This document shows, in pieces, positions 57,421 through 64,000 of a DNA stretch of 64,000 bases; the first letter of the stretch is position 1, and every line of letters begins with the position of its first letter. A program made the translations under genes and the position numbers. Origin of the DNA: Burkholderia pyrrocinia (GTDB taxonomy: Bacteria; Pseudomonadota; Gammaproteobacteria; Burkholderiales; Burkholderiaceae); NCBI RefSeq assembly GCF_018417535.1, contig NZ_CP070977.1:3224001-3288000 (forward strand), in the 5' to 3' direction. The notes below the pieces were generated by a model. The model made no database searches, had not been told where the DNA came from, and was given only the letters and a program-made list of their open reading frames with translations.

Positions 57421-58236
57421 TCACGAAAGCGACGCGCGGCGTGCCGCGACGGGCACCGCGAGCAGCGAATCCCACGCGAAGCGCGCGGTGACGCGCGTGC
57501 CGTGGCCGGTTTCCGGCGTGGCCGTCTCGAAGCTGCCGCCGAACGCTTCGCAACGGGCGCGCATGCCGGCGAGGCCGTAGCCGGTGCGACGGCTCCGGGC
57601 GAAACCGGTGCCGTCGTCGGCGACAATCAGTGACAGATGGGTGCCGTCGGTGACGATCCGCACGTCGACGGACGCCGCGCGTGCGTGCTTCGCGACGTTC
57701 GACAGCGCTTCCTGTGCGACGCGGAACACCGCGAGCGCGCTGGCGCCGGCAATCTGCGTCAGGCGCGCGTCGGCCGCGCACACGAAGCTGGTGCGCAGGC
57801 CCGTGCGCGTGGCATGGCTGTCGACCCACGACGACAGCGCGCCGACCACGCCCGCGTCGAGCGCCGGTGTGTTGCGTTCGTCGATCAGCCGGCGATTCGC
57901 GTCGGTCGCGGCGTCGAGCGCCTGCTGCGCAAGTTCCAGCGCGCGCAGGCAGCCGTCCGGCGCATCGGCCGGCAGCCATGTTTGAACGTTTGCGAGCGCG
58001 AATCGCGCGGCGGTGAGTTCGGCGCCGAGTCCGTCGTGCAGCTCGCCGGCCAGATGGCGGCGGGCGGCTTCGTCGGCGGCCAGCAGTTGGGCGGATAGCG
58101 CCGCGATGCGCGCGGCGGACGCGGCGCGTTTCGACGCGGCTTCGGCACTGGGCGGAGTAGCGGCGCAGTCATGCACGTGTTGCCGCGACGGGAACGGGGC
58201 GTGGGCGCCCGAGGGCGCGTTAAGCGACGTATCCAT
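57421..58236 (-). CDS. Soluble HisKA_3-type sensor histidine kinase
   Basis: The 271-residue kinase has no membrane segment or recognisable input domain. A short N-terminal Ala-rich region leads to the dimerisation helix with phospho-accepting His67 (LAGELHDGLGAELTAARFAL), and then an HATPase domain (FRVAQEALSNVAKHARA, VADDGTGFARSRRTGYGLAGMRARCEAFGG). This NarX-like catalytic core without a sensor suggests it answers a cytoplasmic signal or an interacting protein. It forms an operon with the downstream LuxR-type regulator. Confidence 0.9.
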   Translation of the reverse strand: MDTSLNAPSGAHAPFPSRQHVHDCAATPPSAEAASKRAASAARIAALSAQLLAADEAARRHLAGELHDGLGAELTAARFALANVQTWLPADAPDGCLRALELAQQALDAATDANRRLIDERNTPALDAGVVGALSSWVDSHATRTGLRTSFVCAADARLTQIAGASALAVFRVAQEALSNVAKHARAASVDVRIVTDGTHLSLIVADDGTGFARSRRTGYGLAGMRARCEAFGGSFETATPETGHGTRVTARFAWDSLLAVPVAARRASLS

Positions 58237-58601
58237 GACTCTCCCTGCTGTCAGAAAGCGGTTCAGACACCGGCTGGCTGCGTGGAACGGCTGCCGTTTC
58301 GATGACGGTCGCCGCCAGGGAGTCGCCCCATGCCGAGGTAACAAAAGTTACATTTAGTAACATCTGCATCCGACCCTTCAACACGCATCCGAACGGCAAC
58401 CACGCGCGCCGAATAATATCTCAAAAACTCCGTAAAAGTCATGTCGGGCGGACATTTAAGGGTAAATGTGAATAATCGGGATGAACCTGTTGTAGGAAAA
58501 ACACTGACACCCAAGCACCGGGCGATGACGTATCGAAATGTAACTATTTGAGATGAGATGGTCCCAGTTTGTTACGAATTCGCCAAGTGGGGACGAAAAA
58601 A
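58237..58601. promoter_or_regulatory. Kinase upstream region with repeated GTAAC motifs
   Basis: No gene is seen. An alternating array GTAAC-aaaa-GTTAC-attta-GTAAC occurs at 58338-58361, about 100 bases before the kinase start, and a 7-base palindrome ACATTTA-AGGG-TAAATGT lies at 58452-58469. These are candidate protein-binding sites for the kinase/regulator operon; the binding factor is unknown. Confidence 0.45.
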
Positions 58602-58623
58602 AACCGGAGCTTTCGCTCCGGTT
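58602..58623 (-). terminator. Terminator after fpr
   Basis: A 9-base stem, AACCGGAGC (58602-58610) with GCTCCGGTT (58615-58623), loop TTTC, is followed on the minus strand by a run of eight T residues. Confidence 0.92.
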
Positions 58624-58652
58624 CTTGATGCGGCGCAAATTTCGGGGACTGA

Positions 58653-59423
58653 TCAATCCACGAATGCGCGCTCGATCACATAGTGGCCCGGCGCGCTGTT
58701 CTTGCCTTCGACGAGGCCGGCCTGCTTCAGCAGGTCGGTCGTGTCCTTCAGCATCGCGGTGCTGCCGCACAGCATCACGCGGTCGTTTTCCGGCGAGAAC
58801 GGCGGGACGTCGAGATCCGTGAACAGCTTGCCCGTCGCGATCAGGTCGGTGATCCGGCCTTCGTTGTCGAACGCTTCGCGCGTGACCGTCGGGTAGTAGA
58901 CGAGCTTTTCCTTGATGATGTCGCCCAGGTACTCGTGGCCCGGCAGGTCGTGCTTGATGTAGTCCATGTACGCAAGCTCGCCCTTCAGGCGGCACGTGTG
59001 CGTGAGGATCACCTTGTCGAAGCGGTCGTAGATGTCCGGATCGCGGATGATCGACATGAACGGCGCGAGGCCCGTGCCCGTCGACAGCATCCACAGCGTC
59101 TTGCCCGGCAGCAGGTTGTCGGCGACCAGCGTGCCCGTCGGCTTCTTGCCGATCAGCACCGTGTCGCCCACCTTCAGGTGCTGCAGGCGCGACGTCAGCG
59201 GGCCGTTCTGCACCTTGATGCTGAAGAATTCGAGATGCTCTTCGTAGTTCGGGCTGACGATCGAGTAGGCGCGCGCGAGCGGCTTGCCGTCGACCTCGAG
59301 GCCGACCATCGTGAATTCGCCGTTGTTGAAGCGCAGGCTCGCCTCACGGCTGCAGGTGAAGCTGAAAAGCGTGTCGGTCCAGTGGTGGACGGATTGGACG
59401 GTGGCGGTGTCGTATTTGCTCAT
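58653..59423 (-). CDS. fpr: Ferredoxin-NADP reductase
   Basis: Fpr exchanges electrons between NADPH and ferredoxin or flavodoxin and helps in oxidative-stress defence and iron-sulfur work. The 256-residue protein has the FAD-binding RAYSIVSPNYEEHLEF, the NADP-binding STGTGLAPFMSIIRDPDIYDRFDKVILTHTCR, and the C-terminal CGSTAMLKDTTDLLKQAGLVEGKNSAPGHYVIERAFVD typical of bacterial-type FNRs. The start at 59423 gives MSKYDTATVQSVHHWTDTLF. It is monocistronic with a strong terminator. Confidence 0.95.
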   Translation of the reverse strand: MSKYDTATVQSVHHWTDTLFSFTCSREASLRFNNGEFTMVGLEVDGKPLARAYSIVSPNYEEHLEFFSIKVQNGPLTSRLQHLKVGDTVLIGKKPTGTLVADNLLPGKTLWMLSTGTGLAPFMSIIRDPDIYDRFDKVILTHTCRLKGELAYMDYIKHDLPGHEYLGDIIKEKLVYYPTVTREAFDNEGRITDLIATGKLFTDLDVPPFSPENDRVMLCGSTAMLKDTTDLLKQAGLVEGKNSAPGHYVIERAFVD

Positions 59424-59651
59424 GGCTTTGAAAACGGACGCGCGTAGCGAACGCGTGTAACGGGCCCAAAAATGGGCAAAAAAAACCGAGTGCGACGGCC
59501 CGATCGCGGATCGGCCGGCCGGCGCGTCGGACACGCGCCTTCTCGATGACAGACGATTGACGAACTGGTTATTTTACCCTGTTGGCGCTGATCGCGGGCT
59601 TGACCCCCGCAGTTGCGCGGATTTGGCGCAACGAATTATTTCAATCTGCTT

Positions 59652-60299
59652 TCACCGATCGGCTGCGAGTTTGGCGCCGAGGCCGACGAGCGCGACGCCG
59701 CACAGCGCGTCGAGCGGGCGCCGTACACGCCGGTAGCCGCGCTGCGCGCGCGGGCTCGCGAACAGGTACGCGACGCACGAATACCAGCCGGCCGACAGCA
59801 CGCCGATCGTCACCAGTACCGCGCCGTTGAACCACAGCGGCACATGCGCGGGCAGCATCGCCGCGAATACGCTGGTCCAGAACGCGCACGATTTCGGGTT
59901 CGTCAGGCAGGTGAACAGGCCGCTGCGATAGGCGCGCAGGTAGTCGCGCGCGTGCGGTGCGGCCAGCGGCGCGCGTTCGTCCGGTGTGTCGGCCGGCGCC
60001 GCGTCGCGGCGTACGCCCGAGCGCAGCAGCTTGAAGCCGAAATACACGAGATACACGGCGCCGCCGATCCGGATCGTCTCGTACAGCCATTCGACCTGGT
60101 GCAGCACGGCCGCGAGGCCGAGCATCGCGAGCGTCGCCCACGCGACCGACGCGGTGCCGACACCGAGCGCCGACGCGGCGCCGAGGCTGCGCCGCCCCGC
60201 GAGCGACAGTTGCGAAATCATGAAGAAATTCGGGCCGGGCGTGATCGCCGCGACGAGATAGACGACGGCGATTTGCAGCAGGATCGGAAGGTAGGTCAT
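59652..60299 (-). CDS. LysE/RhtB-family amino-acid exporter
   Basis: The 215-residue inner-membrane protein has five to six hydrophobic segments. It has the family N-terminus VVYLVAAITPGPNFFMISQLSLAGRR with its conserved TPGPN, and a middle segment VYLVYFGFKLLRSG. The second half contains GLFTCLTNPKSCAFWTSVFA, where TNPK is typical of the RhtB group. Such proteins export homoserine, threonine, lysine or related compounds. The substrate is unknown. No neighbour explains its regulation. Confidence 0.9.
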   Translation of the reverse strand: MTYLPILLQIAVVYLVAAITPGPNFFMISQLSLAGRRSLGAASALGVGTASVAWATLAMLGLAAVLHQVEWLYETIRIGGAVYLVYFGFKLLRSGVRRDAAPADTPDERAPLAAPHARDYLRAYRSGLFTCLTNPKSCAFWTSVFAAMLPAHVPLWFNGAVLVTIGVLSAGWYSCVAYLFASPRAQRGYRRVRRPLDALCGVALVGLGAKLAADR

Positions 60300-60412
60300 G
60301 GCGGCGCGGGCCGGCGGCGGCTCGGTGGCGGGATGGGCAAGCCGTTAATGTAGCAGCGCGCGCCGCGCGGCCGCGCTTGCGGCGGATCGCAATCGAGTCG
60401 CGATCGAGACCG

Positions 60413-61228
60413 TTATTGCGGGTCGAGGCGCAGGCGCGCGATGTACGGCAGGTGGTCCGACAGCCACGCGGCCTCGCCGGACGGTGCGCGCCATTCGAGC
60501 GGCGTCAGGCCGCGCACGAACATCTTGTCGAGCGCGAGCGCCGGCGAGAACGCGGGGAACGTGCGGCCCGATTCGCCGAGCAGCGTCGCGACCTCGGACA
60601 TCCCGATCTCGCCGAACAGCGCGACCGAATCGTTGCGCCAGTCGTTGAAGTCGCCGGCGAGCATCAGCGGGCCGTCGCCGGCATTGCGCACGATCCAGTG
60701 CGCGATCCAGTGCATCTGGCGCAGCCGCGCGGCGCGCGTGAGCGCGAGGTGTGCGCACAGCAGCGTGACCGGGCGCGCGCCCGCGAGCGTCGCGCGTGCG
60801 ACGAGCAGCCCACGGCGTTCGAAGCGGTGCGCGGAGATGTCCCAGCGGCCGCCGAGGTCGAGCGGATGCGGCGACAGGATCGCGTTGCCGTGCCGCCACG
60901 ACGGCTTGAACACGTTCGGCCCGAGCGCGATCTGCCAGTCGAGCGCATGCGCGATCTCGGTGGCCTGGCAGTGCCACACGTCGTCGACCGCGTCGTCCAT
61001 CGGCACGCCGAAGCCGGGCGCGAGCATGGGGCGCGGCATGCGGCGCGCCATCGCTTCCTGCAGGAAATACACGTCGGCGTGCGTCGACTGCATCCAGTTG
61101 CGCATCGCGTTCCATGCGGTGAAGCCGAGCGGCGAGCGGCCCTTGTGCAGGTTCCAGCTCACCGCGGTGATTTCGTCGGGTGCGGCGTGCGGTTCGGCGA
61201 ACGGCAGGGACAGGGCATCGGCGGACAT
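60413..61228 (-). CDS. Endonuclease/exonuclease/phosphatase (EEP) family protein
   Basis: The 271-residue protein has the EEP fold residues: Asn in VSWNLHKGRSP, Glu in YFLQEAMAR, His in LLCAHLALTRAARLRQ, the metal-binding pair in LMLAGDFNDWR, and SDHLPYIARL at the end. These align with Mg-dependent phosphodiesterases, including DNases and sphingomyelinase-like enzymes. There is no signal peptide, so a cytoplasmic role is likely. It follows the periplasmic protein gene by five bases. Its substrate is unknown. Confidence 0.86.
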   Translation of the reverse strand: MSADALSLPFAEPHAAPDEITAVSWNLHKGRSPLGFTAWNAMRNWMQSTHADVYFLQEAMARRMPRPMLAPGFGVPMDDAVDDVWHCQATEIAHALDWQIALGPNVFKPSWRHGNAILSPHPLDLGGRWDISAHRFERRGLLVARATLAGARPVTLLCAHLALTRAARLRQMHWIAHWIVRNAGDGPLMLAGDFNDWRNDSVALFGEIGMSEVATLLGESGRTFPAFSPALALDKMFVRGLTPLEWRAPSGEAAWLSDHLPYIARLRLDPQ

Positions 61229-61233
61229 GTCGC

Positions 61234-61722
61234 TCAGTCCTTCGCGACGTGCGCCCGCACGCGGTACACGAGGTGCGGGTGCTGCTCGACGAGCGTCCAG
61301 TCGGTCCACGCGTCGCTGCCGACCGACAGGCCGGGGTGGCTTGCGACGATCTGCCGCGGCGATGCGGGCACGCACGGATCGCTGCGCGTCGCGCTTTCGT
61401 CGTCGAGCGTTTCCTGCACGTCGAGCGCGAGCGACACGGTGTTCGCGCCGGCATCGACGGCGAGCGGCGCGACCGTCACCGAGCGCGAGCGCTCGGTCGG
61501 CACGACGCGCGCGGCGTTGCCGCAGCCGACGGGCACGGCGGACGGATAGCGATGGGTATCGGTGCGGGTCTGACCCACGGTGGTGCGCTGCTGGAACGTG
61601 TCGATCGTCTGACCGTCGCGCGCCACCTGGATCTCCCACGCGACGGAGGCCGGTGCGGGGCTCTGCGCATGGGCGGCGAGCGCGACGCTCGCAAGCAGGA
61701 CGGCCAGGCCGTGTTTCAGCAT
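61234..61722 (-). CDS. Secreted/periplasmic protein of unknown function
   Basis: The 162-residue product has a clear signal peptide, MLKHGLAVLLASVALAAHAQS with cleavage after AHA. The mature part, rich in Thr, Val and Asp, looks beta-stranded (VAWEIQVARDGQTIDTFQQRTTVGQTRTDTHRY, SRSVTVAPLAVDAGANTVSLALDVQ). Two cysteines (one in GCGNAA, one in DPCVPAS) could form a disulfide. I recognise no family. It precedes the EEP gene by five bases in the same transcript. Confidence 0.75.
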   Translation of the reverse strand: MLKHGLAVLLASVALAAHAQSPAPASVAWEIQVARDGQTIDTFQQRTTVGQTRTDTHRYPSAVPVGCGNAARVVPTERSRSVTVAPLAVDAGANTVSLALDVQETLDDESATRSDPCVPASPRQIVASHPGLSVGSDAWTDWTLVEQHPHLVYRVRAHVAKD

Positions 61723-61868
61723 GAAACGTCTCCGGAAACGCGGGATAGCGGGGAACGGACGCACATCTTACGCCCGATCGATTTCGATCGTGATGTGACA
61801 GGACGCGCCGCGACAGGTTCGCCGCGCGGTGCGGTCCTGTCCGAAAGGTAGGTGCGCGTCACGCGTTT

Positions 61869-62589
61869 TCAAGCGAAAAAGCGCGTGAATTCGGCGACGG
61901 GCGCACGCTCGGTGACGAGGCGATTCTCGATCGCGTCCGGGTCCGCATGGCCGAGCGACATGCCGCAGACAAATTGTTCGTTGGCGGGAATGCCGAGGTG
62001 TTCGGCGACGATCCGGTGAAACGGCACGAACGCGGCCTGCGGGCAGGTATCGAGCCCGCGTGCGCGCGCGGCCGTCATCACACCCTGCAGGAACATCCCG
62101 CAATCGAGCCACGCGCCGTGCGTCATCACGCGGTCGAGCGTGAAGAACAGCGCGACCGGCGCATCGAAGAAGCGGAAGTTGCGCGCGTGCTGCGCGTGCA
62201 TGCGCGCCTTCTCGTCGCGGCCGATGTTCAACAGCCCGTACAGGTCCCAGCCGACCTTGCGGCGCCGGTCGATATACGGCGACACCCATTCGCGCGGGTA
62301 GTAGTCGTACTCGGCCACATATTTCTCGTCGCGCGCGGGATCGTCGTGGGCCCGCGGTGAGCGCGGCGGCGAGCGCATCGCGCGTGGCGCCCGTCGCGAC
62401 GTACACGCGCCACGGCTGGATGTTGGTGCCCGACGGCGCGCGGCTCGCGGCTTCGAGGATCGCCTCGAGCGTGTCGCGCGGCACGGGCGTCGGCAGGAAC
62501 GCGCGGATCGCGCGGCGCGACAGGAGCGCCGCGTCGACGGCGCGGATTGCATCGGCGTCGATGCGCGGGGATGCAGTGGGGACGGACAT
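61869..62589 (-). pseudogene. Nitroreductase-family gene with a one-base frameshift
   Basis: The N-terminal part reads in one frame from ATG 62589 through the FMN-binding SRRAIRAFLPTPV and RAPSGTNIQPWRVYVATG to ALAAALTA. The rest continues in another frame, from AHDDPARDEKYVAEYDYYPREW through the conserved LDCGMFLQGVMTAARARGLDT to GMSLGHADPDAIENRL. The junction lies at the run GGGCCC (62348-62353). Removing one base there joins the frames as LTAAHDDPARDE, the expected sequence. Either the gene is broken or one base is an error of sequencing; both halves are otherwise intact. Confidence 0.87.
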
Positions 62590-62829
62590 CGGCAAACCCT
62601 TCGGGACGAAAGCGGACGCGCCGCGCGCAGCGGCGCGGGCGAGGCCGCGCAGGTCGGCAGCGCGGCCGGTGAATTGTCGATCATACGCCGCACCGTCCGC
62701 GGCTGCAGCGCGCGGCGGGTGTTAGCAGCAGACGCACACGGCTGCTTGCTTGCGCGCGGGTACGGGACCGCTACACTGAAATCGTAAGGGTCTGATGGTT
62801 GTGCGACAGCAAGCGGCAGCGAGGTTGGT

Positions 62830-63810
62830 ATGACGACGGCGATGGTGAAACAGGAACTGGCGGTGGCGTCCTTCAGCACGGTGTACGACCTCGAGCAGGT
62901 CGAGACGGCGCTGAGCGACCTGAACGAGAGCGCGAGCGATGCGCTGCGCGCCACCTACGAGAGGATGCTCAAGACGGGGAATCTGCGTTTTTGCGTGAAG
63001 CCGAACCGGATGCCGTCGTTCGACGCGCTCGGCGACGCGCTGCCCAATTTCACCGAGCCGCTCGACGACGTGCGCAAGCAGGTCGCGCTGTGCCTCGAAA
63101 CGGACGACCGGCTCGAACTGATGCCGATCCTGCTGCTCGGGCCGCCCGGCATCGGCAAGACGCATTTCGCGAAGGCGCTCGCGCAACTGCTCGGCACCGC
63201 GTACCACTACGTGCCGATGAGTTCGCTGACGGCCGGCTGGATCCTGTCGGGCGCGTCGTCGCAGTGGAAGAACGCGAAGCCCGGCAAGGTGTTCGATGCG
63301 CTCGTGAACGGCAGCTACGCGAACCCGGTGATCGCGGTCGACGAGATCGACAAGGCCGGCAGCGATGCGCAATACGATCCGCTCGGCGCGCTGTATGCGT
63401 TGCTCGAGCACGACACCGCGCGCGCGTTCATCGACGAATTCGCGGAAGTGCCGATCGATGCGGGCAACGTGATCTGGGTCGCGACCGCGAACGACGCGCA
63501 GGCGATTCCGGAGCCGCTGCTCAACCGGATGAACGTGTATGAGATCGCGCCGCCCGATGCGGCCGGCGCGCGCCGGATTGCGCAGACGATCTACGACGAG
63601 ATCCGCACGTCGCACGCGTGGGGGCGGCGCTTCCCCGAGACGCTTGGCGACGACGCGCTCGACGTGCTGGCCGCGACGCCGCCGCGCACGATGCGCCGCG
63701 CGCTGCTGCACGCATTCGGCGCCGCGCGGCTCGACGGCCGCGACGCGATCGGGCCGCACGACATTCGCGCCGACGAGGGCGCGGCGAAGCGCAGGCCGAT
63801 CGGCTTCTGA
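62830..63810 (+). CDS. AAA+ ATPase of Lon-like type
   Basis: The 326-residue protein has a helical N-terminus and an AAA+ module. Walker A is LLLGPPGIGKTHFAKAL (about 101-117), Walker B is VIAVDEIDKAG, sensor 1 is WVATANDAQAIPEPLLNRMNVYEI, and a C-terminal lid follows with AATPPRTMRRALLHAFGAARLDGRD. The P-loop and DEIDK region resemble Lon ATPase domains, but there is no protease domain. The client is unknown. A likely promoter is TTGCGC (62750-62755) with TACACT (62772-62777), spacing 16. Confidence 0.85.
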   Translation: MTTAMVKQELAVASFSTVYDLEQVETALSDLNESASDALRATYERMLKTGNLRFCVKPNRMPSFDALGDALPNFTEPLDDVRKQVALCLETDDRLELMPILLLGPPGIGKTHFAKALAQLLGTAYHYVPMSSLTAGWILSGASSQWKNAKPGKVFDALVNGSYANPVIAVDEIDKAGSDAQYDPLGALYALLEHDTARAFIDEFAEVPIDAGNVIWVATANDAQAIPEPLLNRMNVYEIAPPDAAGARRIAQTIYDEIRTSHAWGRRFPETLGDDALDVLAATPPRTMRRALLHAFGAARLDGRDAIGPHDIRADEGAAKRRPIGF

Positions 63811-63936
63811 ACCGGCGGCGCGCGCACGCCGTGCGCCGTGCCGTCGCGATGCAAATACAGATGCGTTCGGCAAGCGGATGAACCGGGACGTACAATTCCT
63901 TTCTCTCCCCTCGACGCGCTAGCGGCGCGAAAAGTC

Positions 63937-64000
63937 ATGGAGCAGATGGATTGTGTAGTGATCGGCGCGGGCGTCATCGGCCTTGCGATTGCGCGCGAAC
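63937..64000 (+). CDS. FAD-dependent oxidoreductase (N-terminal part, cut by window edge)
   Basis: Only 21 codons are present before the right edge. They read MEQMDCVVIGAGVIGLAIARE, the dinucleotide-binding GxGxxG motif of a DAO-type FAD oxidoreductase. The pattern with GVIGLA resembles L-2-hydroxyglutarate oxidase-like proteins, but the part seen is too short to name the enzyme. An internal ATG at 63946 is an alternative start. Confidence 0.75.
   Translation, partial: MEQMDCVVIGAGVIGLAIARE

Overview
The window looks like the primary chromosome of a Burkholderia species, most likely of the Burkholderia cepacia complex. The base composition is very GC-rich with strong G/C at third codon positions. 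The gene order mreC-mreB | gatCAB | ppk2-xth, metXW with a SAM-II leader, argB-HAD-slmA, regBA | hslUV, dksA-cobW-rlmI-xerC-DUF484-dapF-lpxL | metK and fliKJIHGF | fliE-fliST matches what I remember of that genus. This assignment rests on protein recognition and synteny, not on a database search. No rRNA, tRNA, CRISPR array, prophage or insertion sequence was seen; almost everything is ordinary core chromosome.

Layout. 1-5.5 kb: cell-shape genes mreB/mreC (minus strand), split by a 287-base palindromic repeat, then the amidotransferase operon gatCAB, whose gatA-gatB junction is built from another repeat. 5.5-12 kb: polyphosphate kinase, exonuclease III, an alcohol dehydrogenase with a divergent AraC regulator, then (minus) a peptidase-like protein lacking its catalytic glutamate and the muropeptide permease ampG. 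12-17 kb (minus): metX-metW behind a SAM-II riboswitch, and the overlapping operon argB-HAD-slmA. 17-21 kb: a RegB/RegA-type redox two-component system and the HslVU protease. 21-31 kb: a one-cysteine DksA, a His-rich COG0523 GTPase, rlmI, xerC, DUF484, dapF, an inserted higBA toxin-antitoxin pair, lpxL and metK with a structured leader. 31-41 kb: mostly single metabolic genes, including a divergent alcohol oxidoreductase/aldehyde dehydrogenase pair. 41.5-51.7 kb: a flagellar block, fliFGHIJK on the minus strand and fliE, fliST, a second FliK-like gene and a FlhB-tail gene on the plus strand. 52-64 kb: a likely Fur-regulated PepSY protein, an XdhC-like protein, an unrecognised two-repeat protein in an AT-rich pocket, an amino-acid permease, a soluble histidine kinase/regulator pair, fpr, an exporter, an EEP-family protein, a frameshifted nitroreductase and an AAA+ ATPase. 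The start of an FAD oxidoreductase runs off the right edge.

How the parts connect. Methionine/SAM is the clearest theme: metX and metW supply methionine, metK makes SAM, and metX carries a SAM-II aptamer whose on and off pairings can be read directly. The metK leader shows a similar but less certain architecture. The most unusual sequence-level signals are the mreB-mreC palindrome, the repeat that extends GatA and hides the gatB ribosome-binding site, the HGIAH peptidase, the operator palindrome over the higBA promoter, and the two-repeat protein at 54.1-54.6 kb.
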